Of a DNA stretch of 64,000 bases, positions 36,799-46,645 are shown piece after piece. Where the stretch lies: NCBI RefSeq assembly GCF_001469955.1, contig NZ_LOPU01000017.1:61537-125536 (forward strand), in the 5' to 3' direction. This DNA is from Haloprofundus marisrubri (lineage in GTDB: Archaea; Halobacteriota; Halobacteria; Halobacteriales; Haloferacaceae). The translations under genes and the position numbers were made by a program. The notes under the pieces are model-generated. The model ran no database searches. It saw only the letters and a program-made list of their open reading frames with translations, and was not told the DNA's origin. Numbering within the stretch: the stretch's first letter is position 1; the number at the start of each line of letters is the position of its first letter.

Positions 36799-38046
36799 TC
36801 ACTCGACGTCCCTCCGCTTACTCGCTCTGCTCGCTGCCGCCCCCGCCCCGCTTCCGGCCCCGCTCTGGTCGTCCCTCGATTGCTCGCCGCCTCCACGTGC
36901 GATGGCCGGGTCGGACCCGACCTCCAGCGGTGCGGACACCCACGGGGTTAGCGGTTCACCCCGGACGAGTTCGGCCAGTACGAGACGGACGGCTTGGACG
37001 ACGAGTACGGTCACCAGCGGGAGGAGGAAGAACCCGTACCAGCCGAACAGCATCGGGCCGAGCAGATACGCGAACAGTAACAAACCCATGGTGAGCCGTT
37101 GCCCCGAGACGTACGGCTGAACGAACGCCTGTGGGAGGAGGTCGAGAACGACGACGGAGACGGCCAGCAACGCCGCGGGAAACCACAGCACCGCTGCGTC
37201 CGCGCGGAGCGCTTGCGCGGCCAGATACAGCACGAGCGGGACGTACACGACCTTCCCGACGACGACCGGGATGATGCTCGACACGCCGGTCAGTACTGCG
37301 AGCACCAGCGGCATCGGAACGGACAGCGACGGCGGCGAGACGAGGGCTGCGCCGTAGTAGACGACGGCAGCGACGACGGACATGATGACGATGAACGCGA
37401 GGTTGCCGAAGAAGACGCTCTGGAGGTCGCGGTCGACGGCGGTCGCGTAGGCGTGCGCGGCCGACCCCTCGTCGCCGACGACTCGCTCGAAGACGGCCGC
37501 GAGTCGGTCGTCGAACCGGAGGAGATAGTACGCGAGTGTCAACGACAGGCCGACCAGCAGCAGACCGCCGGTGAGCGCGGTCACGACGTTCGTGCCGAGT
37601 TGCAACGCCGAGCGCACCACGTCGCGGTACTGCCCGAGTGCGCCGCCCGGACGCTGTAGCTGCTGGGCGAGTTGCTGAAACTGCACGTCTGCGAGCGCTC
37701 CGACGCCGAGCCACTGCGTCAGCACCTGCCGGTAGCGCTGTGCTTCGGCCGTTCCGACGAACAGCTCTACGGAGTGAACGAACTGGACCCCGGCGTAGAC
37801 GACGAGCAACAGGACGGGCACCAAGATACCCAGAAGCGTCACCGCGGCGGCGACGCGATTCGACCCGACGACTTCCTCCAGTCGTCGACTGAGCGGCCGC
37901 GTCCCGTAGTAGGCGGCGACGCCGAGGACGACCATCCCGACGAACGAGTACAGCACGTAGCCGACGACGGCAGCGAGTGTGAGGACGAACAGCCACCACC
38001 CGATGCGTTGTCGTTCGACGGTGACGTCGCGGTCGAATAGCTTCAT
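36799..38046 (-). CDS. AI-2E family transporter (second paralogue)
   Basis: 415 residues with about eight helices and the family's [12 protein letters not shown] segment near residue 180. Compared with the 14905 paralogue it has a longer middle domain ([19 protein letters not shown]) and an acidic/Ser/Gly tail ending in RASKRRDVE. Substrate unknown. ATG at 38046 preferred to the GTG just before it. It sits 53 bases upstream of pth2. Confidence 0.87.
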   Translation of the reverse strand: MKLFDRDVTVERQRIGWWLFVLTLAAVVGYVLYSFVGMVVLGVAAYYGTRPLSRRLEEVVGSNRVAAAVTLLGILVPVLLLVVYAGVQFVHSVELFVGTAEAQRYRQVLTQWLGVGALADVQFQQLAQQLQRPGGALGQYRDVVRSALQLGTNVVTALTGGLLLVGLSLTLAYYLLRFDDRLAAVFERVVGDEGSAAHAYATAVDRDLQSVFFGNLAFIVIMSVVAAVVYYGAALVSPPSLSVPMPLVLAVLTGVSSIIPVVVGKVVYVPLVLYLAAQALRADAAVLWFPAALLAVSVVVLDLLPQAFVQPYVSGQRLTMGLLLFAYLLGPMLFGWYGFFLLPLVTVLVVQAVRLVLAELVRGEPLTPWVSAPLEVGSDPAIARGGGEQSRDDQSGAGSGAGAAASRASKRRDVE

Positions 38047-38171
38047 CACCGTGTGTCTCTGACGCGGTTCGGAAGTGATTCTGCCTGTAAATGGAAGGTC
38101 GAAGTCATCTCGAACCCACCTCGCAGTTCAGTGACGGTGCATGCTTAGTGGCCGCGCACGTAGCCGACCAC

Positions 38172-38750
38172 ATGGCTCGGACACCGTTACTCTCCCCGGG
38201 TTCGTACTTCGAGCGGACGGGTTCACCGTCGCTTCGGACTGCGGCCATCGCCGTCGTTTCGCTCGTGCTACTGAGTTTACTGGCGACGTTCGTCTCGCTC
38301 GTCGCACTCGGCGCCGCTCGTGGCGGTCTCGTCGGCGCGCTCGTCGCAACGCTCACACAACTGCCACTGCTGCTCGTCGGGGTGCTCGGCTTCTGGCTTC
38401 TCGTCACGCTCGTCGTCCACCTGTTCGTCCGCTGGGGCGACGGCGACGGCGGATTCCGCGCGTCGCTCGCGCTCGTCGGGTGGACGCTCGTGCCGCTGTC
38501 GGTGCCGTTCGTCGTCGGTCCGCTCGCACCGCTGGTTCTCTACCGAACGATTCCGGCGACGCCGGGAACCGCCCAGTCGACGTTCGCCGTCGTTGGAATC
38601 GTCGGTCTCGTCGCCGTTCTCGTCGGCGCGGTCTGGCAGGCGTACGTCTGCTTCGGCGGGATGCGCCACGTCCATCACGCGGAGACGCCCATCGCCGCCG
38701 GTGTCTCGGCGCTCGCCGCGGTGGCGACGCTCGTCGTGTTTCTCGGATAA
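38172..38750 (+). CDS. Yip1-like membrane protein A
   Basis: 192 residues from ATG 38172. It begins MARTPLLSPGSYFERTG, then five hydrophobic helices typical of the Yip1 domain. Yip1 proteins are membrane-organising proteins in eukaryotes; archaeal roles are unknown. A related gene follows 54 bases downstream with the same N-terminal pattern, indicating a tandem duplication. No signal peptide is predicted. Confidence 0.72.
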   Translation: MARTPLLSPGSYFERTGSPSLRTAAIAVVSLVLLSLLATFVSLVALGAARGGLVGALVATLTQLPLLLVGVLGFWLLVTLVVHLFVRWGDGDGGFRASLALVGWTLVPLSVPFVVGPLAPLVLYRTIPATPGTAQSTFAVVGIVGLVAVLVGAVWQAYVCFGGMRHVHHAETPIAAGVSALAAVATLVVFLG

Positions 38751-38803
38751 AGTATCGTTTCTTTGGACAAGAGCTATGCCGCTTCGTCGAATCGGCGCTG
38801 ACG

Positions 38804-39511
38804 ATGCCCCGTACACCCCTCCTCCACCCCGACGAGTATTTCCGAGAGCGCGCACCCGGACTCAGTTTCGGACGCGCGCTGACGATTGCGCTCGTCGTCT
38901 CGCTGTTGACGACGGCGGCTATCGGAGCCGTCGGCTGGCAGTTCAGCCAAGCGATAGACACGACTGTCACCGTCGAAAACGAGAACCGCCCACCGGAGTG
39001 GGTCTGCGAACAGAACGGCGACGACTGGCCCGGATGCGGGCAGTCCGAAACGCGGCAACTGAACCTCGGCGACGAACTCTGGGACCGATTCGTCGGTCTG
39101 CTTCCTGTGGTGTTCCTCTCGACGCTCGTCGGGTGGGTCGTCGTCGGTGGACTCCTCCACGTTCTCTCCCGCGGCGGCGACAGCGGCACCTTCGGCGACA
39201 CGCTGGCCGTCACCGCGTGGGGTGGCGTCCCGATGCTCGTCGAATCGGCCGTCGGACTCCTCGCGGCGATGCGCGTCATCCGCGAGACGACGTTTTCGCA
39301 GAATCCGGAAGCACTGCTCCAGCAGGTGCAGGGACTGCAGTCGTTTCTCGACTTACCGCTCGCCATCGGCGTCGGCCTCCTCGTCGCCGGATGGCAACTG
39401 TTCGTCTGGCGCGCCGGTCTCGAACACGCCCGTGGCCTCGACAGCGACGTGGCCCGCGGCGTCGCCGGACTCGTCGCCCTCGTCGTGTTTCTCTTGGGAG
39501 TCGTCGGCTGA
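38804..39511 (+). CDS. Yip1-like membrane protein B
   Basis: 235 residues from ATG 38804 (MPRTPLLHPDEYFRERAPG), with about five helices and one extracellular insert (ENRPPEWVCEQNGDDWPGC) carrying two cysteines that could pair. The N-terminal motif RTPLLxPxxYF is shared with the upstream neighbour, so the two are paralogues. Function unknown. Confidence 0.72.
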   Translation: MPRTPLLHPDEYFRERAPGLSFGRALTIALVVSLLTTAAIGAVGWQFSQAIDTTVTVENENRPPEWVCEQNGDDWPGCGQSETRQLNLGDELWDRFVGLLPVVFLSTLVGWVVVGGLLHVLSRGGDSGTFGDTLAVTAWGGVPMLVESAVGLLAAMRVIRETTFSQNPEALLQQVQGLQSFLDLPLAIGVGLLVAGWQLFVWRAGLEHARGLDSDVARGVAGLVALVVFLLGVVG

Positions 39512-39598
39512 GCGATTGGAAGTCGTCGGTTGACCGACTGGGAATCGTCACCCGACCGGGAGTCGAGCAGAGTCAGAAGAAGCGAGTCGACCGGGAGA

Positions 39599-39604
39599 TT
39601 TTAC
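39599..39604 (+). promoter_or_regulatory. TATA box of the dcd operon
   Basis: TTTTAC lies about 27 bases before the dcd ATG. Confidence 0.5.
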
Positions 39605-39628
39605 GTGGTGGCACGCGCCCACCCCAGT

Positions 39629-40216
39629 ATGATACTCTCGGACGTGGACCTTCTCGAACGACTGGAGGTCGGTGACCTCGTCGTCGACCCGCTGGACGAC
39701 ATCGACATGCAAGTGCAACCGGCGAGCATCGACCTCAGACTCGGCGAGGAGTTTCTGGAGTTCCAGCGGACGAACATCTCCTGTATCCACCCCAACCGCG
39801 AGGAGGAAATCGGCCAGTACGTCTCCGAAACCCACGTCGACGAGGGCGACGAGTTCATCCTTCATCCGGGTGACTTCGTCCTCGGCACGACGAAAGAGCG
39901 CGTCGAGATTCCGCCGGACCTCATCGCCACCGTCGAGGGCCGCTCCTCGCTCGGTCGTCTCGCTATCGTCATCCACGCGACCGCCGGTATCGTCGACCCC
40001 GGTTACGAAGGACAGATAACGCTCGAACTGTCGAACCTCGGCACCGCACCGGTCGCGCTCTCACCCGGGATGCGGGTCTCGCAACTCATCTTCACCGAGT
40101 TGAAGACGCGCGCCGAACGCCCGTACGGCGTCGAACGCGGGTCGAAATATCAGGGCCAGCGCGGCCCGCAGGCGTCCAGATTGGGTGACGACCCCGAGTT
40201 CGAAAGGGACCGATGA
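39629..40216 (+). CDS. dcd: dCTP deaminase
   Basis: 195 residues with the dCTP deaminase motifs [33 protein letters not shown] and [13 protein letters not shown]. It deaminates dCTP to dUTP, supplying dTTP synthesis and lowering uracil risk. Whether it also has dUTPase activity cannot be read here. It is first in an operon with thiR and a methyltransferase, overlapping the next gene by four bases. Confidence 0.95.
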   Translation: MILSDVDLLERLEVGDLVVDPLDDIDMQVQPASIDLRLGEEFLEFQRTNISCIHPNREEEIGQYVSETHVDEGDEFILHPGDFVLGTTKERVEIPPDLIATVEGRSSLGRLAIVIHATAGIVDPGYEGQITLELSNLGTAPVALSPGMRVSQLIFTELKTRAERPYGVERGSKYQGQRGPQASRLGDDPEFERDR

Positions 40217-41115
40217 AGTTCGTCGAAGAGGTCGTCGTCGAGGAGTTTCTCCCGACGTTCCGGTCGATGCTCGCCGCGGAACTCAGGGACAAAGAGTTCA
40301 CCCAGCAGGAAGTCGCCGAAGCGCTCGGCGTCAGCCAGAGCGCCGTCTCGAAGTACGCCCACGGCCGGGTCGCGCGCAACGAGGCCGTCGAAGCCGACGA
40401 GCGGGTCCGCGAACTCGTCGAACGCGTCGCCGAAGGACTGTCGACCGGCGAGATGAGCCAACTGCAGGCGCTCGTCGAAGCCGAGGTACTCATCCGTCAC
40501 CTCGAAGACGGCGACCTGCTTTCGGACCTCCACGAGGAGGCGATGCCGGAACTCGCGGAGTTCGAGGGCGGTTTCGACGTCCACGACCCCGACAGCGCGC
40601 TCAGAGCCACCGAACGAGTGCTCTCGTCTGTCCGGCGCGGCCTGCGGACGCTGACGAACGCCAGCGGCTTCTCGGGACTCATCCCGCACGTCGGGTCGAA
40701 CCTCGCGGAGTGTCTGCCCGACGCCGAGGAGATAGAGGACGTCGCCGCCGTCCCCGGCCGCATCTTCGACGTGAAAGGTCGCGCCACCGTCGCGGGCGAC
40801 CCCGAATTCGGCGCGAGCGGCCACGTCGCGTCGGTTCTCCTGTCGGCGCGAGAGGCGGGCGCTCCGGTTCGCGCCGCGGTCAACGTCCGTTACGACTCCG
40901 ACATCGTCGCGTCGCTCGAAGCGGCGGGCTATCAGACCGTCGAGTTCGACCCCGACGCGCCGACCGACGCCGTCGTCGCCGCCCTCGAAGGGAGGAAGTT
41001 GGACGAGACGTTCGTCCTGTACCAGTCGGGAAGCTACGGTATCGAACCCATCACGTACGTCCTCGGCCCGAATGCACCGACCGTAGCCAACGCGGTTCGA
41101 GAACTGTTGCGATGA
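40213..41115 (+). CDS. thiR: ThiR-type regulator (HTH plus ThiN)
   Basis: 300 residues. An N-terminal helix-turn-helix ([21 protein letters not shown], about 35-55) is fused to a ThiN-like domain (about 130-300) whose loops resemble thiamine-phosphate synthase ([33 protein letters not shown]). In archaea such fusions are thiamine-pathway repressors that bind thiamine phosphates. The likely target is thi4, 3 kb downstream. Start overlaps dcd. Confidence 0.87.
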   Translation: MKFVEEVVVEEFLPTFRSMLAAELRDKEFTQQEVAEALGVSQSAVSKYAHGRVARNEAVEADERVRELVERVAEGLSTGEMSQLQALVEAEVLIRHLEDGDLLSDLHEEAMPELAEFEGGFDVHDPDSALRATERVLSSVRRGLRTLTNASGFSGLIPHVGSNLAECLPDAEEIEDVAAVPGRIFDVKGRATVAGDPEFGASGHVASVLLSAREAGAPVRAAVNVRYDSDIVASLEAAGYQTVEFDPDAPTDAVVAALEGRKLDETFVLYQSGSYGIEPITYVLGPNAPTVANAVRELLR

Positions 41116-41831
41116 CCGACCGTGACGCGGACGCTGGCGATGGCGGCGACGCGGAGACCAGTACGACCGGCGTCACGACCGCCCAAGAGTTCTACACTCG
41201 CTGGGCGCGACTGTACGACGCGCTGGCGACGTACGGTCCCGGAGTCTCGACACTCCGCGAGCGAACCGCGGCGGCGCTCGACCCGCAGGCGGGTGACACC
41301 GTCGTCGAGATGGGTTGCGGTACAGGTGCGAACTTCGCGTATCTCCGCGAGCGAGTCGGTGATTCGGGCACTGTCGTCGGCGTCGACTTCTCGCCGGGGA
41401 TGCTCGCCGTCGCCCGCGACAGAGTCGTCCGAGAGAAGTGGGAGAACGTCCACGTCGTCCGCGGCGACGCGACCCAGCCGCCAGTCGAGCACACGGACGC
41501 CGTCGTCGCCTCGTTCGTCTCCGGCATGCTCGCCGACCCCGCGGCCGTCGTCGACGACTGGGCGGACCTCGTCGGCCCCGGCGGGCGTCTCGCGCTGCTG
41601 GATTTAGCTCGCAGTACCCGGCCTGCGGGCCGTCCGTTGAACGCCTTGTTTCACGGCCTCGTGCTCGCCGGGATGCCCTCGAAGCGTCCGGCGGACCTCA
41701 GCGCGGCGACCGAACTGCTCGACCGGCGGGTCGTCGCCGCCCAGCGAGCACTTCGAAAACGGTGTGTCGACGCGACGTACTCGACACACGCGCTCGGATT
41801 TGCCCGCCTCGGTGCGGGTACGGTTCGCTGA
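41112..41831 (+). CDS. Class I SAM-dependent methyltransferase
   Basis: 239 residues with the Rossmann motif VVEMGCGTGANFAYLRE and VVGVDFSPGML, then LALLDLARS. Relatives include ubiquinone/menaquinone-type and small-molecule methyltransferases; the substrate is unclear. It starts at ATGA overlap with thiR, so it is the third gene of the dcd operon. Confidence 0.85.
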   Translation: MTDRDADAGDGGDAETSTTGVTTAQEFYTRWARLYDALATYGPGVSTLRERTAAALDPQAGDTVVEMGCGTGANFAYLRERVGDSGTVVGVDFSPGMLAVARDRVVREKWENVHVVRGDATQPPVEHTDAVVASFVSGMLADPAAVVDDWADLVGPGGRLALLDLARSTRPAGRPLNALFHGLVLAGMPSKRPADLSAATELLDRRVVAAQRALRKRCVDATYSTHALGFARLGAGTVR

Positions 41832-41832
41832 C

Positions 41833-41851
41833 TCTCTTTTCTCCCCTTTCT
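41833..41851 (+). terminator. T-rich terminator of the dcd operon
   Basis: TCTCTTTTCTCCCCTTTCT immediately after the methyltransferase stop, between convergent genes. Confidence 0.4.
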
Positions 41852-42299
41852 ACTGACGACGCGCGCGTTCGATGGCGGCAGCGAACTCCGAGGCGCGCTG
41901 TGAGCCGACGACGACCGTCTTCTCGTCGGGTCGCTCGATACGGACGGCCTCGGTGCCGCTGACGGAGTAGGCGACCGAACCGGGCCGCCACCGGAGTCCC
42001 CACCCGCCGAACTCGCCGATTGGGCTGTACTCGGTCGCCTCCGCCGAGGTCATCTCCTCCCACCCGATTCGACGCGGCGAGCGGTGGAACGGAACGAACC
42101 TGACGTACACGCCGTCGTCTCTGACTTCCGTCTCCAGTCGGGCGCTGTACAACAGTGCGCCGACGGCGGCGGAGACTGCGAAGCCGACTATCGAGACGGG
42201 GCCGAGCAGCAGCGAAAACGCGAACACGCCCCCGAGGAGCAACCAGAGCCACCGCTGGCGGAATCGCTGTACCTCACGGAACACCGGTTCGTCGCTCAT
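41850..42299 (-). CDS. DUF6141-like membrane protein
   Basis: 149 residues starting MSDEPVFREVQRFRQRW. Two close hydrophobic helices (about 18-50) are followed by a small beta domain (FVPFHRSPRRIGWEEM ... EYSPIGEFGGWGLRW ... VVVGSQRASEFAAAI). The layout matches DUF6141, a membrane-anchored PH-like domain. Function unknown. Convergent with the methyltransferase gene. Confidence 0.75.
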   Translation of the reverse strand: MSDEPVFREVQRFRQRWLWLLLGGVFAFSLLLGPVSIVGFAVSAAVGALLYSARLETEVRDDGVYVRFVPFHRSPRRIGWEEMTSAEATEYSPIGEFGGWGLRWRPGSVAYSVSGTEAVRIERPDEKTVVVGSQRASEFAAAIERARRQ

Positions 42300-42377
42300 A
42301 CCACACCGTTTCGTCGTCGAACGAATGAACTTGCCGGCGGCGAGGAGCTATTTCACGTGTCCCGACGAGACGACAGT

Positions 42378-43265
42378 ATGGACCTCCCGGACGACCGTCT
42401 CTCGGAGCGCACCGCCCTCGTCACCGGTGGAACCAGCGGCCTCGGCGCGGCGGTCGCCCGTCGACTCGCCGACCGAAACGCATCCGTCGCTATCGTCGGG
42501 CGAAACCGAAAACGCGGCCGCCGCGTCGCCGCCGACCTCCGCGAGCGAACCGACGGTCGAGTCGAGTTTTACCGCGCCGACCTCGCTTCTCAATCAGTCG
42601 TCCGCGAACTCGCCGCCGAGTTCCGCGCCCGTCACGACCGACTCGACTTGCTCGTCAACGGTGCGGGCGTCTTCTCGTCGTCCCGTCGACTGACCGAAGA
42701 CGGTATCGAGTTTACCCTCGCGGTCAACCATCTCGCGCCGTTTCTTTTGACTCACGAGTTGCTTTCGTTGCTCACTGCGGGCGCTTCGTCCCGCATCGTC
42801 ACCGTCTCGTCCGGCCTGCTCGAACGCGGTGAGATGGATTTCTCGGACCTCTTTTTCGAGGAGAACTACGACACGATGGACGCCTACGCTCGGTCGAAAC
42901 TCGCCAACGTGCTGTTCACCGCCGAACTCTCCGAGCGTCTGAACGGAGAGAGCGTGACCGCGACGGCCGTGAACCCGGGGTTCGTTCCCGAGACGAACCT
43001 CGCCCGCGAGTCGACGCTTCGCAATCGCGTGCTGCTCGCCGCCTTCTCGCGTCTCCCCGTCGGCTTCACACGCTCGCTCGACGAGGGGACCGACAGTATC
43101 CTCGCGGCGGCGCTCGACACCGACTTCGGCGAATCGACTGGGGTGTACGTCGACAGCGAAGAAATCCGGTCGGCGTCGTCGGTCGGCGACGAGACGACTC
43201 GTCGCAGACTCTGGGACGTGAGCGCCGGCTTGGTTGGCATCTCGCCGGACGGGTACGGGCGGTAG
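42378..43265 (+). CDS. Short-chain dehydrogenase/reductase
   Basis: 295 residues from ATG 42378. Cofactor loop TGGTSGLG, NGAG in place of the usual NNAG, catalytic Ser144/145 region VTVSSG, and Tyr170/Lys174 (YARSK). The GRNRKRG after strand 2 points to NADP(H) preference. Closest to retinol-dehydrogenase-like SDRs. Substrate unknown. Divergent to the DUF6141-like gene. Confidence 0.9.
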   Translation: MDLPDDRLSERTALVTGGTSGLGAAVARRLADRNASVAIVGRNRKRGRRVAADLRERTDGRVEFYRADLASQSVVRELAAEFRARHDRLDLLVNGAGVFSSSRRLTEDGIEFTLAVNHLAPFLLTHELLSLLTAGASSRIVTVSSGLLERGEMDFSDLFFEENYDTMDAYARSKLANVLFTAELSERLNGESVTATAVNPGFVPETNLARESTLRNRVLLAAFSRLPVGFTRSLDEGTDSILAAALDTDFGESTGVYVDSEEIRSASSVGDETTRRRLWDVSAGLVGISPDGYGR

Positions 43266-43301
43266 TCGGTCCGGCCAACGCTGCTACTGGTGGCGCTCGG
43301 T

Positions 43302-44234
43302 TCAATCGTCGGCGGGCGTCGCCCGTTCGGGAACCATCTCGACCGGCGCGGCGTCGACGCCGAGTTCCTCCAGTGCGACCTGTGCGGCACGCTTGCCCGA
43401 CAGCAGCATCGCGCCGAACGTCGGCCCCATCCGGGGGAGTTTGTGCGTCGTCGCCGTCGCCAACCCGGTGGCGACGAGGCCATCGTGGACGACGCCGGTT
43501 TTCTCGACGACCTGGTCTTCGCTCTCGGCGACCCACATCGAGTCGTGACCCGGCGAGTCGTGACCGGGTGCGCCGTACTCGCCTTCGCCTGTTTGGTCCA
43601 TACCGACGTTGTGTTCGCGGGCGTGTTCGATACCCGGTGCGTCGAGGACGCCCCGCTCCTGGAGTTTCGAGACGACGACGGCTTCGTGGCCGGTGGCGTC
43701 GACGACGAGGTCGGATTCGACGGCGACGGGGTCTACGCAGGTGAGTTCGCGCGGGAGCGCGTGGACTGGCGTCCAGTTCATCACGATGCCCGCGACGCGG
43801 TGGCCCTCGCGGACGACGATGTCGGTGAACTCGGTCATGTTCTGCATCCGCGCTCCGGCGTCGCAAGCAGCCGAAATGAGCGCCGAACAGGCGTGCGGCC
43901 CTTTCGCGGTGTACAGCCCCTCCGCCTCCTCAGTTTCTTCGTAGGGGACACCCAACTCGTCGAGTACCGTCTGTGCGGGGTCGCGGACGGTGACCGTGTT
44001 CATCAGAAAGCCGCCCAGCCAGAAGCCGCCGCCGAGGTAGTTGTTCTTCTCGACGACGGTCGTCTTCACGCCTCGCTCTGCGAGTTCTTTCGCAGCCATC
44101 AGTCCGGACGGACCGCCGCCGACGACGATGACGTCGCTTTCGGTGTGGTTGAGGAACTCGTCGCTCCACTCGCTGGCTATCGCGCGGGTCACTTCCGCCT
44201 CTCCGGCCGCGGAGAATCCGGTGAACTCCGTCAT
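43302..44234 (-). CDS. thi4: Thiazole synthase Thi4 (thiamine biosynthesis)
   Basis: 310 residues from ATG 44234. FAD/NAD-like glycine motif [21 protein letters not shown], then ELTCVDP with Cys166, the counterpart of the sulfur-donating cysteine shown essential in Haloferax Thi4. With that cysteine the enzyme would be a suicide, single-turnover form that makes ADP-thiazole from NAD and glycine. The gene has its own TATA box and is a likely ThiR target. Confidence 0.94.
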   Translation of the reverse strand: MTEFTGFSAAGEAEVTRAIASEWSDEFLNHTESDVIVVGGGPSGLMAAKELAERGVKTTVVEKNNYLGGGFWLGGFLMNTVTVRDPAQTVLDELGVPYEETEEAEGLYTAKGPHACSALISAACDAGARMQNMTEFTDIVVREGHRVAGIVMNWTPVHALPRELTCVDPVAVESDLVVDATGHEAVVVSKLQERGVLDAPGIEHAREHNVGMDQTGEGEYGAPGHDSPGHDSMWVAESEDQVVEKTGVVHDGLVATGLATATTHKLPRMGPTFGAMLLSGKRAAQVALEELGVDAAPVEMVPERATPADD

Positions 44235-44258
44235 ACTACCCAGTGATATTACCAAGTG

Positions 44259-44266
44259 CTAAAATC
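44259..44266 (-). promoter_or_regulatory. TATA box of thi4
   Basis: Minus-strand GATTTTAG is about 28 bases before the thi4 ATG, fitting a leaderless mRNA. No thiamine riboswitch-like structure fits in this short leader. Confidence 0.55.
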
Positions 44267-44417
44267 TTGCGGCCACAGCGCCTCGACGAGTTCCGAACGG
44301 ACTCCGACCAGACATCGACGCCGAGACGCCGCCGCTGTCGGGTCGCTGGGGGCCGAACACACCGACGAGACTGCCTGTAAACCCTTATGTGCGGGCGTGG
44401 TCGAATCACAGTCGGAA

Positions 44418-45131
44418 ATGAGCGACCTCCCCGACGAGTTCAAGTGCACTATCAGCAACTGGGAGTACATCTACGGTCTCTGCCGCGACGTGAGTGACGA
44501 GGTGAAACGCTCGGAGTTCGAACCGGACGTCGTCGTCGCCCTCGCCCGCGGTGGCTGGTTCGCGGGTCGGTGTCTCTGTGACTTCCTCGGACTCGACGAC
44601 CTGACGAGTCTGAAGATGGAACACTACGTCGGCACCGCCCAGAAGTCGGGCGAACCCGAGGTCCGCTACCCGATGCCGGAAGGCAGCGTCGAAGGCAAGA
44701 ACGTCCTCATCATCGACGACATCGCCGACACCGGCGGCTCCATCAAACGCGCCGACGAGTACGTCCGCGACCGCAACGCCAACGAGGTCCGCACGGCGAC
44801 GCTGCAACTGCTGCAGACCAGCGAGTTCGAACCGGACTACGTCGGCGAGCGTCTCGAAGAGTGGGCGTGGATAGTGTACCCGTGGAACTTCATCGAGGAC
44901 ATGGTCGACCTCATCTCGGGCGTGATGGTGAAAGCCGACGAGGAGACGTTCGAACTCGAAGACGTACGCCACTACCTCGACGAGTTCCACGACGTCGACC
45001 CCATCGGGATGGAAATCGCGCAACCGGACCGTCTGCCCGAAGTGATGGACGAGATGGAACGCCGCGGCTTCGTCGAGACGACTGGCTCCGGCGCGTGGCG
45101 ACTCATCGACAACGAAGGCGTCGGCGCGTAG
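44418..45131 (+). CDS. Phosphoribosyltransferase-like protein
   Basis: 237 residues. The type I PRTase PRPP motif VLIIDDIADTGGSI is clear, preceded by VALARGGWFAGRCL. It could be a purine/xanthine phosphoribosyltransferase; the long C-terminal acidic helical region (IEDMVDLISG, ending DNEGVGA) is extra compared with bacterial enzymes. Substrate cannot be assigned. ATG start at 44418. Confidence 0.85.
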   Translation: MSDLPDEFKCTISNWEYIYGLCRDVSDEVKRSEFEPDVVVALARGGWFAGRCLCDFLGLDDLTSLKMEHYVGTAQKSGEPEVRYPMPEGSVEGKNVLIIDDIADTGGSIKRADEYVRDRNANEVRTATLQLLQTSEFEPDYVGERLEEWAWIVYPWNFIEDMVDLISGVMVKADEETFELEDVRHYLDEFHDVDPIGMEIAQPDRLPEVMDEMERRGFVETTGSGAWRLIDNEGVGA

Positions 45132-45172
45132 TTCGGCCCTTTCGGCCCTTTCGGCGCTTTTGGGCGTTTTTC
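45131..45172 (+). terminator. Repetitive T-rich terminator
   Basis: TTCGGCCC-like units of 9-10 bases, becoming progressively T-rich and ending GCGTTTTTCGG, follow the PRTase stop. Confidence 0.5.
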
Positions 45173-45221
45173 GGAACTACTCCGTCGGTATCGTTATGTG
45201 AGTGAACAAGCAACTTCTCGT

Positions 45222-45518
45222 ATGGGTTCCCTCCGAGACGCGTTCGACGCAGCGACGCTCTCGCTGTTCGGTGTCTTCGTCGCCCTCCTCGTTTTGAACC
45301 GGGTCGGAGTCGCCGCCGACGCGGTTCTGTACGTGACGTTCCCCGCCTACGCCGTCGCGTTCTTCCTCGACACGTTGCTGTTCAACGAGTTCGGCGTCCC
45401 CGCGTACACGTTCTTCTTCGCGCTCTGGGCGCTGTTCGCGTATCTCGAAGCCACCGTCGTCGTCGCCGTGCTTCGGCGGGTCGCCGGCGAGTTACGGCCG
45501 AGACACCGGACTGACTGA
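45222..45518 (+). CDS. Small three-helix membrane protein
   Basis: 98 residues from ATG 45222 with three hydrophobic segments (about 16-38, 42-58, 64-88), ending in a basic tail RRVAGELRPRHRTD. No family is recognised. A GTG at 45198 is in frame but gives an unusual N-terminus. Confidence 0.65.
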   Translation: MGSLRDAFDAATLSLFGVFVALLVLNRVGVAADAVLYVTFPAYAVAFFLDTLLFNEFGVPAYTFFFALWALFAYLEATVVVAVLRRVAGELRPRHRTD

Positions 45519-45603
45519 CGGACGTCGAAACCACAGGTGTAGGGCGATTTCGTAGGTCGCCGCATCCGAAACGCTTGCTACCGCCGCGTGGGTGGCTTCG
45601 AGC

Positions 45604-46560
45604 GTGTCACTGGTCTCTATCTTCGCGACTGCGATACTGCCGATTCTCGCGCTGGCCGGCATCGGTTTTCTCCTCGGCCGGACGCAGGACGTCAATCCCG
45701 GGCCGTTGAACACGATTACGCTCTACGTGCTCGCGCCGGCGCTCGTCTTTCACAGTCTCGCGACGACGACGCTCGGCGGCGGGACGCTCGTCCGCGTCGC
45801 GGCCGGCGTCACCGTCTACACGCTGGCGATGATTGTCGTCTCCGAAGCTATCGGCCGACTGCTCGGCGAACCCGAACCCATCTTGAGTGCGCTCGTCCTC
45901 GTCAGCGCCTTCCCGAACGCCGGCAACTACGGCGTCCCGCTGTCTGAGTTCGCCTTCGGGTCGACCGGTCGCAGCACCGCGGTGCTGTATCTTTCGGTGC
46001 AGGGCGTGTTGATGTACTCGGTCGGAATCTACATCGCCTCTCGAAGCGGCGGGTCGGCCGGCCTCGCCGGGTTCAAGCGCGTGCTCCGCATCCCGCTCGT
46101 CTACGCCGTCGTCGTCGCACTCGTCGCGCGGTGGCTGAACCTCGTTCCGCCCGTCGACGGCGCGGCGATGGAGACGGTCCAACTCGTCGGCGACTCCTCG
46201 ATTCCGGTGATGCTTCTCATCCTCGGCATCCAGTTGGCGAACACAGATTACGGTTCGGCGCTCTCGCACGTCGGCGTCGCCAGCGCGCTCAAGATGGCCG
46301 TCGCGCCCGTCGTCGGTCTGGGTGTCGCGTTCGCGCTCGGATTCGCCGACCCCACCGTCGCGCGCGTGTTCGTCCTCGAATGTGCGATGCCCGCGGCCAT
46401 CACGCCACTCATCTTGCTCATCGAGTTCTCCGACGGCGCGACCATCGGCGGCCTCTCGGCGGCGGAGTACGTCAGCGCCGTCGTCTTCTCGACGACGCTC
46501 GTCAGTATTCCCGTGTTGACGCTTCTCATCGCCGTGTTGGAGTCGGGGATGATTATCTGA
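45604..46560 (+). CDS. AEC family transporter (auxin-efflux carrier-like)
   Basis: 318 residues from GTG 45604, ten helices in two inverted halves. The first helix ILPILALAGIGFLLGR and the signature ALVLVSAFPNAGNYGVPLSEF are diagnostic for this carrier family. Members export organic anions such as malate or auxin-like compounds in other organisms. Substrate unknown. A GTG at 45592 is an alternative start. Confidence 0.87.
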   Translation: MSLVSIFATAILPILALAGIGFLLGRTQDVNPGPLNTITLYVLAPALVFHSLATTTLGGGTLVRVAAGVTVYTLAMIVVSEAIGRLLGEPEPILSALVLVSAFPNAGNYGVPLSEFAFGSTGRSTAVLYLSVQGVLMYSVGIYIASRSGGSAGLAGFKRVLRIPLVYAVVVALVARWLNLVPPVDGAAMETVQLVGDSSIPVMLLILGIQLANTDYGSALSHVGVASALKMAVAPVVGLGVAFALGFADPTVARVFVLECAMPAAITPLILLIEFSDGATIGGLSAAEYVSAVVFSTTLVSIPVLTLLIAVLESGMII

Positions 46561-46645
46561 CGAACGGCCGACGCTCGGGACACTCTGTCGGGTCGCAGCG
46601 AATCTCTATTCTTTCAGCCGACGTACACGATTACCGGTGATAGAT

